64,000 nt of DNA from Mrakia gelida (GCA_024345305.1 BRON01000006.1:1860001-1924000); one strand, 5' to 3'. Counted from the stretch's first letter, positions 11,508 to 24,017 are shown. Notes: a model not told the origin generated them from the sequence alone. Program-made: numbers and translations.

Positions 11508-12372
11508 GGTGAGGGAGGGGAGGGAGGGAGGGAGGGATTGGGGGGAGGGGGGGTTCGAGAGGGATTTGGAGAGTCGGAGGTGGTAGATCCGTCTGAAAAT
11601 CTGATTGAGATGTGAGTTTCGCACGACATGACTTCTGAGGCGAAGCTGTGTATTCTCGGTATTCGTTTTTGGGGACGTTCGTCGCTCTCTCCTCGTTCAG
11701 GAGAGCTTCGACGAGAACTCGAGACTGACGGACGCGGTTGCTTCCTTCTCTCTCTCTGTTTTCACTTTATGCAGTGCAGAAGGGGCATCATCGTCTAGAG
11801 CGAGGACTCGGGGCCCCTATGTCTCTTTTGAAGAGCCTAGCCCTTCGGTGAGTCGCTGCGTCTCGATCCTAGAGGAGCACAAAGCGCGGTCCGGAGAGGA
11901 CGACGCGTCGCTGATCACTTTCCTTCTCGCCTCCTCTCCTTCTTTCTTCGCAGACCACCCCCATCGGCCTCCTCTATACATGCTCCTAGGTCTCACCCTT
12001 CAACAGTTTTGGGACCACGAACGAAAAAGCTGAAGTTCTACGGAGCTCAAAACCAAACACCGACCGACGAACGAACCAACCGACCCTCGAGTCGCTCTCC
12101 TCCTCCTCATCTCACCCTCTCTCTCTCTTCCCCACAGCACTGCCTCCGTCTCCGTCTCCCTCCTGGCTCTCCCCTACCAACAAAGACATTTCTCTGCGTC
12201 GCACTCTCCTCCGCAGGTAAGTCACCTCCTCCTTCGACCTTCTCGATCGACTAATGAAAAACTCATATCGCCCCTTTCGCTTCTTCTCGAATTCCTCGTC
12301 CCTTTCTCCTTGTTCGCTTCCAACCATCATCATCACCAACGTCTTCAACCCAACTCTCTCAATTCTAGCAGA
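11508..12372 (+). promoter_or_regulatory. Upstream region and probable 5' UTR introns of the Zn2Cys6 gene
   Basis: 865 bases without a convincing protein. From about 11830 it becomes pyrimidine-rich with several acceptor-like sites, including CCCCACAG (about 12132-12139), CTCCGCAG fused to GTAAGT (12209-12220) and CTAGCAG just before the ATG at 12373. This suggests a spliced leader for the regulator gene. Confidence 0.4.
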
Positions 12373-13261
12373 ATGGAACATCATCAAGTCATGCACATCT
12401 CGTTCGAGAAGGAGGAGGAGGAGGGACGAACGACTCGAACATCAGGAGGAGGAGGGGACGCCGAGGCTCGTGAGATTGGAGCGAAGAAGCGAACGACGAG
12501 GAAGGGGATGCTGAGTTTTGGAGGAGCTTGTGGGTGTTGTCGAGCTAGTAAGGCTAAGGTGAGTTCTCTCCCTGTCTCTCTTTTTCTCTCTCGTTTCTGC
12601 TGGGGAGGGAGAGGGCAGGTGCGTCGCTAGTTCAGGGCAGAGGGACTTCCTTGGGTCTTCGACTGGTACCGAGGTCGCTCTCTTCCCTCCCTCCTTCGTA
12701 CCAAGGATGGGATAGTACCCTCTATCCTCCACTGGGTGGAAGATTTTCCACTTCCACTTCCAAATCTGTTCTCGAAGACTCGGGAACACTAGCTTTCGAC
12801 GTCTCCCTTTCACTCAGTTCTGTTCAGCCCTCCTTCGATCGTAATCAGTCTCATATCGGTCCTACTTCTCCTCCTCTCTGACCTCCTTTCCCTCCCCTCG
12901 AACAAATCTCAGTGTGACGGGAACGCTCCTCAGTGTGGGAGATGTATCAAGTACCAGAAGAAGTGCGAATACTCCAAGTACGTCGTCGTTTCTGTTCTTC
13001 GCTGAGGGTTCGAGCTGATGGAGTCCGTTCGGGAGAAACTGACCTGTCTTGTCTGTTCCATCCTTCTTCGCTAGCCCTCAAAGACGACCTTCCAAAGCTC
13101 TCGCACTACCCACCCAACCCAAACTCGTCGTACCCTCCCATCCTCTCCTCGTCTCCCCTCTTCCTCCCCTCAAAGTCGCGTCTCGAGTCCTCGTCAAAAA
13201 GGAGCGAGAGCCTTCGCTCCCTCTCACTCCTCCATCCTCCGAGCACTCGTACGATCAATAA
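12373..13261 (+). CDS. Zn2Cys6 transcription factor (annotated up to the first stop)
   Basis: DNA-binding regulator with a binuclear zinc cluster, C-x2-C-x6-C-x6-C-x2-C-x6-C, starting in exon 1 (ACGCCRASKAK) and completed in exon 2 (CDGNAPQCGRCIKYQKKCEY). Exon 1 starts at ATG 12373 and ends before GTGAGT at about 12559. Exon 2 runs about 12913-12977. Exon 3 starts at 13075 (NPQRRPSKALALP) and meets TAA at 13259-13261 after SSEHSYDQ. This gives a short protein of about 150 residues, very small for the family and without a middle-homology region. The frame continues cleanly beyond the stop (next entry), so the true gene may be longer, readthrough-dependent or a recent pseudogene. The acceptor just before the ATG suggests a spliced leader. 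Confidence 0.72.
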
Positions 13262-13702
13262 CCTCGCCCTCAATGGGGCTACGTCCCTCTTCACCCGTAC
13301 CCCGATCGAATCTCCACCTCTCAGCCTCGACCTTCAACCCCTCCCTCTTCGACCTCGTTCTACCACTCGGTCCCCTCCCATCGCCAAACACCAACCGCAC
13401 CACCTCCTCTCCCTCTCCCTCGCCATTCGCCGTCTCCTCAGATCAATCACCACCACCACCATCAGTACCATCCGTACTACAACTCCCTCACCCTCGCTCC
13501 TATCCTCCTCAAGGGAAGCTCAACGAAGAGGTCGACGTCGACGACGCGACTTCCCTCGCCGTCGTTGCTCTTCCCAGAGCTGGGTCTGTCGTACCGTCTT
13601 CCTCCTCCGCCTTACCAGCCTAGAAGGGAAAGGGCGCGATGGGATGGGAGAGGAGGAGAGTTCGGGGCGGAGGGGGGACTGCTGAAGGCTTTGGGACTGT
13701 GA
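13262..13702 (+). other. In-frame coding-like extension of the Zn2Cys6 gene beyond TAA
   Basis: The exon 3 frame continues 146 codons past the TAA to TGA at 13700-13702 with the C-ending codon use of real genes. It reads PRPQWGYVPLHPYPDRISTS, then FYHSVPSHRQTP, a His run (QINHHHHHQYHPYYNSL) and a C-terminus GGEFGAEGGLLKALGL. The two other frames are Ser/Arg/Pro shadows. The only candidate intron spanning the stop (GT at 13248 to AG near 13323, 76 nt) would shift the frame and has no branch point, so splicing does not explain the stop. Confidence 0.6.
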
Positions 13703-14131
13703 GAGGGAACGAGGACGCGAGGGAGATGTGTTTGATTTTTTTTTTTGGGAGGGACGATAACGATACTGTGAGTCGGTCTTTCCCCTCCTTCTCTCGCTCG
13801 CACACGAGCAGACCATCTGATCTTCGGTGATCTTTCGTTCGCTTCGCACAGAATGATAGCTGAAGGCGAGAAGACGCACGCGTGCGACGGGTGGGTGAGA
13901 GGACGGAGGGAGGGCGCCGGTTCGGGCGGTCGACGTGTTCGATGTATACTTTTATGTACAGCTCGTTCGTGTATACTATCTTAGTTCTCTTCACCCTTGG
14001 TCTCCTCGCAGCGAGCTTTAGATAAAAGTGAAAACAACGAAAAACAAACAGAGCCACGTCGACGACCTCGAGTCCGTTCGACCGAGCCCGCTCCTCCCCT
14101 CCCAACGCTCAACAAGGCAACCCCAACAACG
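13703..14131. other. Intergenic, regulator 3' end and ATPase promoter
   Basis: 429 bases between two plus-strand genes. A ten-T run lies near 13736-13746, and AT-richer sequence near 13930-13990 may hold the 3' end of the upstream gene. No RNA gene or further coding sequence was seen. Confidence 0.5.
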
Positions 14132-17100
14132 ATGGATCAACGATCTGCTCTTTGGCAGAGTGGTCAAGATGAAGCTGGTGCGTAACGTCTACCCCCTTTC
14201 TCCGTTCCTACTCTACTTGCTGCAGGCGAGAGCTGTCCTGAAGGAAAGCTCGAGCTCACCACTCGTTCGTTGCGTTGCTGACTCTCGTTCTGCTTCTTCC
14301 CTTTCCTTCCCAGTCTCTGTCAACCAACGTAGTCTGATCGATAAAGTGCTAGCTAGATACTCTGGGGAGCTTACTATCTTCAGGTGAGTGAGCTTGCCAC
14401 TGTACATCGAGCAGGACGACAACCAGGACGACGATCGCCCTCCTCCCTCCCTCCACCTCACCTCGCCTCCTCGCTGAACATAACCCTCCCGTCCTCTTTC
14501 CGCAGAGAACTCCTCCAAAACGCCGACGACGCCGGAGCTCGTTCCGTCCAAATCAAGTTCTACTCCAAGGAGGGAGCGGAAGCTGAAGATCGGAGGTCGG
14601 GAGGAGGAGGGAAGGAGGAGGAGGGTGAGCTTCTCGTTGAGAGGAAGCCTAAGAGGAAGGTTCCGGATTTTAAGACTCAAGAGGTGAGTGCCTTGGCTCG
14701 GGGAGGTGCTGAGCGGGAACCTTGTGGCATAGCGAGCTGGGATGAATGGAGGAGAGCTCAGGAAGGGAGGTAGGGAGGGAAGGGCCGTGGGTTGAGCTCG
14801 CTTGACGATGAGCTCTCGTTCAGCTCTCGGGGTCGCCTAGGAATGAGCTTGTTTCGACTATACTGACTCTCGTTGCGCCCTGGTGTGTTCTATAGATCGT
14901 CCGATACGTTCTCCTCAACGATGGTGTACGTTGTTTGAGCTGCTCGACGATGGAAGGGCCATCTCGTTGAGCTTGAGCTCGGCGCTGACCTTCCCTCACC
15001 CTTCTCTTGATTGTCGCAGACTCCCTTTCGTCCGGAAGATTGGGCGAGGCTGAAGAAGATCGCAGATGGGAACCCTGATGAGTCCAAGATCGGTGCTTTT
15101 GGTGTTGGGTCAGTTCTGGTTTGGTTGGGGACTCGACTCGAGAAAGGGCTGATCTCGACGCTCGTCTTTTGGCTGCTGTTACTAGATTCTACTCCCTCTT
15201 CAGTGTCACGGAGGAGCCTCTAGTCGAGAGTGGTGGGACCTGGATGGGATTCCACTGGAAAGGAGGAGGAGATCAGGTTTGTTGACCGTCTCGTCGTTCC
15301 TGATCTCTCGTCCAGCAGCTCGCGTCGAGCTCACGTCTCACATTTTTTTCTTTCCTCAAGCTCTTCGCTCGAACAGGAGTTCTTCCCCAATCACCATCTC
15401 CACCTCCTCAATCCCACTTTGGCCTCCCTCTCACCTCCTTCACGATGAACCTCCGAACACCCTCGCCTCTCCCAGCTTCACCTATCGAGCTCGCCCGATT
15501 CCTCGCCACCTCCATCACCTTCATGCAGAGCCTGGAGAGGGCCGAGCTCTTCTACGACGATGTTCGGCTGGTGTTGGTGGAGAAGGAGATGGGGACGATG
15601 AAGAGGGTGGAAGTGCCGAAGGGGATCGATCGAGGAAGCGTGGGAGGGCTGATGCGCGTCGAGGGTCTCGAGAGTACAGGTTCGTGGTTATTCTATTCCT
15701 CGTCGAGAGACGACCCGACTCCTAAGAACGACTAAGCTGATTCTTGATCTGCTTCTTGGGTCATCTAGACGTCCGAATCAAAGCCGAAGTCCTCCGTCTC
15801 GTCTACACCAACTCTTCGCCCCCGCCTCCTCCTCCCAAACCCATTCGGACAGCCGCTCAACCAACCAGCTCGTTCGCTTCCATGCTCTCCACAGCTTTCT
15901 TCTCTCGAGGAAGCTCCACCCCTCCCCCAGCTGTCCTTCCACCTCCTCCGCCGCCGCCGCCATCAAAGGATCCCTTCGAGACTCTGCCGACGAGTCTGAG
16001 TTTGCGAGTGATGGCAGCGGACGTGGTCGTCAAGGTCGGACGAGCGCTGGCCGTCGAGCTGGAGAGAGCGACAAAGAAGAATCCGCCTTCGAGGACGAAG
16101 GTTGGGTTGGTGTTCACGGGGAGAGAGGAGTGGGAGAGGGGAGAGGAGGAGTCGAAGGGAGAGAGCGCTGCCGAGGGGAGTGTTTGGAGAGGGTTGAGAG
16201 CGGATTTGGATGGGGTTGGATTGGCGAAGGTCTTCATCGTGAGTTTAGCTCCCCTCTGGTGGGTTTCTTTCGATCGAGGAGAAGTCGAAGCTGACGAGAC
16301 GCGTCGCTTTTTCGTTCTGTCTTTTCCAGGGACACGCGACTGGTGACCTTCCTTCATCTTGTTTTCGACCTGCTCTGCGCTGACGCCTGTGTTATCTCGA
16401 TCTCACAGGTCAAACCACCGGGATAGGAGGACATATCTCGGCCCGGTTTATCCCTACTGTCGAGCGAGAGTCGATTGACCTGGTGTGAGTAGGAGGAAGC
16501 GCTTGCGCTTCGAGGTCTTTGGTCGAGCGAATCAGGAGGAACCCCTCTTCCCCATCGACGCCCACACCAGCCAACCTCCCTCAACTCTTGCAAAAAGTTT
16601 TCGACTTACTTTTCTTCGTCGTTCAACGGTCTACAACCTCCCCACTCCTCTCTACTCCTCCCTACTACCCTCCTTTCGCTATGCCCCCCCCCCCGTCGGA
16701 TACGTCCGCTTCCCTCGTCCTTGAGAGGAGGCTTCGATCTTCTGTGCTCTCCTTAACCAGCTCGACGGCAGCTGACTCCATGTTCTACTTATTTCGCGCA
16801 GTGATCGATCGGTCAGCGTCTGGAATCGTGAACTCCTCAACATCGCTGGTACGTCGCAAGCTCGTTTTGGTTCGTCGCGTCGTTCTCTGCTGACCTACTC
16901 GTCTCTTTCCCCCTTCAGGTATCCTCGCTCGATCGATCTACGAACTCGAACTCGCCGAAGTCAAGATGCTTTGGCAAGGAACCTCTCCCGACCCTCAACC
17001 CTCCGAAGAACTACGGAAATGGCTCACAGGACGAGCTCTCCACGCCCTTCGGTTCTTCTCCTACTTCCCCTCAACTCCCTCGGCCGTCGTTTCGCGTCAA

Positions 17101-20100
17101 ATGGAAGCAGCCTTCTTCTCCTCCAACACCTCCTTCTCTATCATCTCCTCTCAAGGAATCTTCGACGCGTCGACGAAGGTTCGAATGCCTCACGAAGGTC
17201 TCGCCAAGTTCGTCAAGTCCGTCCCAGTCGTACCGAAGGAGGTTCTCGAGGAGGCGAGCGTGATGGTCCATCGGCTGAGGGAAAAGGGCATGCTCAAGGA
17301 CATGACCCTCGTCGACGTCATCGAGGAGTTAAAGCATCGAGTGCTGTCGGAGGAGGAGATGGTCGAGTGTCTTCGATGGTGGTTGCTCCTTTCGACGGAG
17401 CCCTCCTTCGACGTCTCCCTTCGATCTCGGATCCTCGACGTCGCAGTCTTCAGCATCAAGTCCTCGGATCCTACCTCGTCGGAAACGGATCGCCTCATCC
17501 CTCTCTCCTCCATCCGAACCTACTACGACGCCCGTCGATCCAACATTCCAGCCGACCTCCCTCTCCCTCCCGACACCCTTCCCTTCTCCGTCTCCAAAAC
17601 CCTCCAGAGCGAGAAGTTCCCTCATGCTCTCGGATTCAACGAACTCCTCCTCCACGACTGGGTCAAGTTCCTCGTTTCGCCAGCTCTCTCAGGACTCCCG
17701 ACGTCCCTCCCCGAGACCGACATCCTCGTTTCGGCCGTCTTCTCGGAGAGGATCCTCACCGTCATCGCTAAGGCATGGCCGAGTCTCAACGCCCAGAGTC
17801 AGGCTTCGATATTCTCGACGCTCTCGGTACGCTCTCGATTCGCGTCGACGAGCGAAGGATCGACGAACACGAGCTGACCGTGCTCCTTTTGACCTTGCGA
17901 CGCGTTGCAGAACAAGAAGATCATTCCTTCTCGGTCGGGGATGGTGGTGAGTATCGCGTCCCCTCCCACCTACCCGTGCGAGTGAATCTGACGCCTTTGA
18001 ATCCGTCCAGACTCCGAGCGAAGCCTACTTCCCCTCCGTCTCTCTCTTCCCCGACCTCCCGTCAGTCCTTTTCTCGTCCTTCGCTCTTTCTCTTTAAGCT
18101 GACCCTCTCCTTTGTATCTCGAACTTTTTTTTCCAGTATCGTCGCCTTCCCTAAGGGAACGATCATCAAAGGAGCCATGGAGAAGCTCCTCGTCGCGCTG
18201 GGAGTTCGTCGTCACGTCGAGCTTCAACTCGTCTTCTCGCGTCTACTCGGAGCTGGAGGATGGAGCGTCGTCGATCTCGTCAAGTACCTCGTCTCGGTTC
18301 GAGACATCCTTTCGGCTTCGGAGATCGAGAAATTGAAGCAGACTCCTGGTGAGTCGAGCGAGCGCCGCGATCCCGCACCTCTTCCCGTTCCCCGCTTCTC
18401 TTCAAAGACTCGGACTGACCTCGTACGCTCTCTTCCCCTTCTTTTAGCTTTCCCTTCCGAGGGGTCAGCTACTCGATACATCCCTTCTCAGCTTTACGAG
18501 CCAACGGACGAGCTTCGAAAACTCAAGTGAGTCGTCGCATCCGAGACTCTTCTTTCCCTCCTTCTTTCTGACCATGCTCTTTGTCTTTCCTTGCTATCTA
18601 GGCTACCTATACTCGACTGGGGAGTCAAATGGAGATCGAGTTCGGACGAAGGTAAGTCTTCCTCACCCAAGGGATCTCTTCGAACAGCACTGACGCCTCG
18701 TCCTCGATGTTCGCCTTCTGTCTTCCTCAGCCAAGTTCCTGTTCTCCCTCGGCTTGCTCAAGGCCCCGTCGATCGACGTCCTTCTTCCTTTGGCCGCCAT
18801 CACCATCGACGCCCCTCTTCGGACAGCCGCTCTCGACTACCTCCTCTCTCACTTCCAGGAGTTCTACGCCGTCTCGTACCATCAATCAGCGAGTCGGAAC
18901 CTCGCCTTCGTCCCGAGCATCAAACCCGACGGATCAGCGTTCCTCTCGACCCCCTCGGAGGTCTTCACCAACCCGGAAGTGGCCGTGATGGGCTTCCCGG
19001 TCGTTGCCAGCTACTTTCGCGCCGACGCGACGTCGAAACTCAGAATCGCTTCGGACCCAGCACCGACTCTCCTCGTCGAGTCGCTCGCTACTTCTCCCCC
19101 GCTAACCGTCGAGAAGGCTAGAATCTGCTTTGACGTGAGTCTTCCAGTGCTCGAGGGAGGTGTCGAGTCAAGCTGACCTTCGCTCCTTCTCCCAGTACCT
19201 CGCGTCTCGCATCGGACTCTTCAACGACACCTCGCTCCGACGCCTTCAGCTCTCGTCTATCGTTCCCGTTGTCAAGGATGGAAAGCTTCAGCGTCTCCGC
19301 CCGAGTCAGGTCTACTTTGTCGGCGAAGGTCAGAGCTCATCGATGTACAAGGCGCTGTGAGTGTGGCTATGTTCGAACATCCTTCGCCTCACTCGAAACT
19401 GAACTCGACCGCCTCTCATTCCACCAGCTTCACTTATGTCGACTTCGGTCCCAAGGCCAACACCTTCCTTCGAAGTCTCGGAGTCCAAGCTGAGCCTACA
19501 GTTGGAGAAGTCGCTGGCCTCCTCGTCAAGGATCCGAAGCATTTCTTGGAGCTCGCCGGGAGGTCAGACGCGTGAGCTTCTTCCCCCTCTCTTGCCTTCT
19601 CTTGACCTCGAGGGCTAATCGAAACCTCTTTCCCTTGTTCGCAGCTATCTCGACGTGCTTCGTAACATCGCCAACAACCTCAATCGGATCTCGAACGCGA
19701 CCAAGAAGGAGATGTCGAAAGCTTCGCTGCTGCTCGCTCATCGACGCGTTAAACCTCAAGCTACGTCCAAGAAGGCCTCGACGATCGACGAGGAGGATTA
19801 CGAGGTCGTTTGGGAGCTTGCTCGAGCATCGGATGTGAGTCCCGGTCTCTCGACTCGTGACTGAAGAGCACGGAAAGCGAGCTGACGCTGTCGTTCAACA
19901 GATCCTCATCCTCGACGACCCCGTCGTTCACCTGCTCTTCGTAGACCACATCCTCGCTGCACCTGAGGAATCGACCCTCGAGGAGTGAGTTCCATCCTTC
20001 CCTTCGTTCTCGCCACCGATGCTGACTTTCTCGACCTTTCGTTCTAGCTTCTACCTGCAGCTCGGGTCCCAACGTCTCAGCTCGAGAGTCACAGAGGACT

Positions 20101-22171
20101 ACCGCCAGCAGCCTCCAGCGAGTGCTGATTCTCCTGTGAGCAGTCCTTCTTCCCTTAATTTTATCCCTCCTCCCGCTGATTAACTGCTCTGTTCTCGTCC
20201 TCAGCTCGCCGTCGCCACGAAACGGCTCGTCCTCGAAAGGATGCCGCTCTTCCTCCACGAGCGATCCAAGGCCGCTCTCAGCACCGATGCTCTTCGTCGC
20301 CAGCTGGATGTCGTCGAAGTCAAGTCTCTTTCTCTGAAGAGGATTCTCTCGATCGGAGGGATCAACCACTCGTCGTCCGAGCCTGCGAGCGCCGCTGTTT
20401 TCAAGGAGCGAGGACGCATTCGTCTCGTCGTGTCTGGTGCTTTCGACGTCGACTTCTACGGTACGCGAGCTCTCACTTTCGTTATATCGAGAGTCACATC
20501 CTGACACGCTTTTCTTCGGTTCTTTCTATAGAGGTCGCGTCGGCTCTCGTCAAGGTCGTCCTCGGAACTCCTCGAGCCGCCGACGCTCTCCTCCTTCACA
20601 CCATCCTCTCCACTCCCCTCAGCTCTCTCAAACGACGAGGATTCAACACCGACCGTATTCTCAAGGCGAAACGAGCTGAGCGCCTTGCTCACGAGGAGGC
20701 GCAAGCTACCTTAGCTCGGGAGCAGAAGGAGGAGGACGAGAAGCTCGCGCGAATCGCTCTTGATCTGGAGGAGGTGAGTCGACGCGACGAGCATTCGTTC
20801 GCTTCCTCGTTCGAGATCTGACCTCAACTCTCTTCGAACCCAGATGTTCCCCGACTGCGATCCTAACTTCATTCGAGCCCTCATCGCCTCCCAAACCTCG
20901 GATCATCTCAGCAACGCGACGAACATCCTTCTCGAGCGACCTTACCCTCACCGAGCCAAGCCAGACTCCACTCCCACTCTTCCTCCTCCTCCTCCCCCAC
21001 CATCACCAACGTCGATACCTCAGGACTCCAAATCCGTCTCGACTTCAACACCCACCTCCGAGAAGCCTGGCAAGCTTTCGTCGCGGCTGAGCTCGATGGT
21101 CGAGAAGTTCAGAGACTCGGACGTGGGAGGCTCCTCTTCTCGAAGTCGTGGAGGAGGTACGTCGATGAACGTTGCGAAACGTATTCAGCAGGCTCGACAG
21201 GAAGACTCGACCATCACGCCTCAATCCAGCACGAAGAACAACGTTGAACAGGCCATCAACGCCTCGAGAGGGAATCGATCGTCGTCCATCAACAGCGAGG
21301 CGCAACTCTCCAAGGTCAAGGAGGCCGAGGAAGACTACTGCGATCAGACCGGTGCTCGTACCAACCTCGCTTTCGCCGGTGAAGACCCAGTGACGAAGAT
21401 CCAGGTTCGTCGCATCTTCCCTCCCCTCTACGAGTTCGAGCTCCAAGCTTCGAGCTGACTTTTGCGTTCCTTTCGCCAGGTCTACGTCGACAAGTCCATC
21501 TCAAACCCCAAGGCCCTTCTCGTGGAGATGTCAGAACCCATCGCTCGTTTCGCAAAGGAGGTTCTACGTCCACTCGGAACGGTCTTCAAGGTTCGTCGAG
21601 TCTTCGGTCCTTTGACGTTCGTGTCACGGACTGACCTTTTTCCTTCCTCCTCCTCGACCAGCTCGATCCCAAAGCTCTCCACATCTTCTACGACCAAACC
21701 GGTCCCCTCATCGCCTTCAACCGAAACGGCTCCATCTTCGTCAACCTTCGCTACTACCAAGTGAGTTCGATCACGTACTGGTAGTCCCTCGACTCCCAGC
21801 TGACTCGTTTATATCTCTTCTCCCTACCAGGCGTGGCACGACCAACTCGTTCAGGTCGCGTCGCTTAAGGAGCCTCTCTCTTCCTGGTACTTCAGCATCG
21901 CTCACGAGTAAGTTTCTTCACGTTGCTCCCTCTCTAGCATACTGCGAGCTGACTCGTCTATGTCTCTGCGCTCTTACAGACTCGCTCACAACCTCATCCA
22001 ACGTGAGCTCATCCGTCCTCGTTCTCCTCTTCTCGCTCCGATCCAACCTGACCTCTTCCCTCCCACTCTTCTTCCCTCGCAGCCCACAACTCCGAGTTCT
22101 CCTACTTCTTCTCGGCCATCTCGGAAACCTACCTCACCTCGTTCATGGAGGTCCTCGCAACACGAGCTTGA
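14132..22171 (+). CDS. Sacsin-type HSP90-like ATPase protein (DUF3684-like) with CUE-like segment and HELAH motif
   Basis: A large protein, about 1,750 residues in roughly 31 exons. The N-terminus is a sacsin/Nov-type HATPase: RELLQNADDAGA (N-box with the catalytic Glu and Mg-binding Asn), VRYVLLNDG, then SKIGAFGVGFYSLFSVTEEP (Gly-rich lid). A long helical middle follows (exon 16918-17829 is the largest). Near the C-terminus, LEEMFPDCDPNFIRALIASQ starts a CUE-like ubiquitin-binding segment (from about 20845), then a Ser/Pro linker. The last domain ends SSWYFSIAHELAHNLIQ, spliced to PHNSEFSYFFSAISETYL. The HELAH motif is split between exons at GA|A (about 21909/21980) and is a potential zinc-protease HExxH. 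Fungal relatives are annotated DUF3684 and their function is unknown; a chaperone or quality-control role is inference from sacsin. Start ATG 14132 (MDQRSALWQSGQDEAG); stop 22169-22171. Confidence 0.85.
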
Positions 22172-22783
22172 TCGGTCTTCGTCTCTCCCTTCGTTTCGTC
22201 TTAACTTTGCCTGCTCTTGCTTTTGCTTTTCTCGGTCTTGCACACACAGGCTAGACATCTTCCTCGTACACTGCTTTTCCCACTCTCTGTTTTCACCGTA
22301 ATGACTTTCGACGCTCTCTCTTGCATGGACCTTTCCTCTCGAGAAACGAAGACCACCGACGACGCGTCGACCGATTTCTCCCCACTTCGTTGCTCAGACT
22401 GGAATCTCGCTGCTGCTTCCACCGATCTGGCCCCGTCTCCGCCGTTCGACTGTATGAGGTGGCGCTTTCGAGAGGTACGAGAGGACGAGTGAGGTGTGAA
22501 ACTCGTGATTAGATCAGAAGAAAGATCGGAGCAATGCTAGCGAGCGAGAGAACGAGAACGAATTATAAACAAGAGCAAGGGACGGATGATAGTGCGATTA
22601 AAGAAGTGCGGGTAAGTAGGTTTAGGGTCCGAGAAGAAAGACAAAGCGAGGAAGAACGAAAGAAAGACACACGCGACGCGCACCTCCAACTCAACTCAAC
22701 CCTACTGCCCTCTCACTCCTCTACCGTGGTCCGAAAAAGCGCGAGAGGTCAAGAGAGGGTAGTGAGAATGGTGGTGTGCGCTT
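22172..22783. other. Convergent intergenic region
   Basis: 612 bases between the 3' ends of two convergent genes; it should hold both 3' UTRs. ORFs here (up to about 110 residues) are arginine- and serine-rich with poor codon bias. No terminator, repeat or RNA gene was recognised. Confidence 0.5.
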
Positions 22784-24017
22784 TTAGATGAGTCCTCCAG
22801 AGAATCGGTCTCCTCGTCGAAGACCTCGAGCTCCAAGGAGGACGATGACGCTGAAAAGAGAGTGGGAGAGGTCAGTTATTAGCTTGGGCTATGGAGAGAA
22901 GAAAGGGAGAGGGAAACGAGACTCACACAAGGAGGAAGGTCATGATGATCCAGTTGACCCAAGCGAAACCTGAAGGAGGTGAGGAAGAGAGGGTGCGAAG
23001 GTCAGCCACGCGTCGGGAAGCGAGATGGGAAGCGGAAGCGCGAGAGAAGGGAGGTTGACTGACCCTCGAGAGCATTCAGCTGACCACAGTGAAGGAGAGC
23101 ATCGTCGATACCACAGTTGAGTCCTCCCTTGAAGGTAGCAGTGATGGTAGCGGCTCCGACCTGGATGAAAGGGACGAGATGGGGACGAGAGCAAGGGTCA
23201 GCGGAGCTCGAGGCGAAGGCAAAGGAGAGCAGGGAGAGGTTGAACGAACAGTCCACATAAGCCAGCTGTTGGTGAAGGATGGAGGTGAGGTAGTAGCGAA
23301 GGAGAGGTGGAGAGAAGAGGGAAGGACAAAGAGGAGGAAAGGTCAGAAATCAGCCCACCGATCGACCTCCAAACGACGAGCCCGTCCTCCTCCCATAGTA
23401 GAGAAACGTACGTGATGATGATCCAGGTTCCGTGCGAGGCGATAGAGGTAACAGGCGAAGAGGAAGCGACCTGGAAGAAGACGAGGTAGAGAATCGAGCT
23501 GAAGAAGAAAGGAAGCATGACGAGGACGAAGGAGGTCAGCTCGAGCGTGGAGCGACTTTTTCCGGATGCAGACGTTGACGAAGGTAGACTCACAAGAAGA
23601 GAGTCCACCAACTGAGGAAGCAGAGGAACCTGGACCTATCCCTGACCTCTCGGCCGGGGTCTGTTTGGATTCGAAGGATGGGAAAGGGGGGAGGAAGGAG
23701 GGTCGGATCAGTTTGAGCTTGAACTGTAGGAGGGAGGAGGGAAGGACTCGAGGAAGAGACGGGGCTGGATGGGATGCGAGAGAGGACGAACAGTTTCCGT
23801 GCTTGTTGTAGGTGGATACGAGCCAAGTGGAGATGGCTCCCTCGATGATGGTGAAAACGATGAGGACACCGTAGGTGACTGGGAGGAGGGAAGGAAAGGA
23901 AGGAAAGAGAGAGAGAGGTCAGAACCAAGCGAAGGGGAAGGAATCAACAAGGGAAGATGATGAGGAAGGCTCGGACTGACTAGGGTGACCTCGTCGGACG
24001 TGATCTTCAACGGGCAT
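22784..24017 (-). CDS. MARVEL-type four-helix membrane protein
   Basis: Small integral membrane protein with four hydrophobic segments: ITYGVLIVFTIIEGAISTWL (about 23810-23880), LCFLSWWTLFL plus MLPFFFSSILYLVFFQVA (about 23480-23630), the HGTWIIITWLMWT-VGAATITATF segment, and FAWVNWIIMTFLLVSVIVLL (about 22830-22970). The last loop holds two Cys (LNCGIDDALLHCG), and the tail is GLRRGDRFSGGLI. This fits fungal MARVEL-domain proteins found in plasma-membrane or vesicle domains; no specific orthologue is claimed. Start ATG 24017 (MPVEDHVRRGHP); about seven exons, with short ones carrying TWLMWT and the last helix. The stop is TAA at 22784-22786. Confidence 0.75.

Noticed and set aside
13248..13323. 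An intron that would remove the TAA in the Zn2Cys6 gene
   Set aside because: The GT-AG pair is 76 nt long, which shifts the frame, and no CTGAC-like branch point precedes the acceptor.
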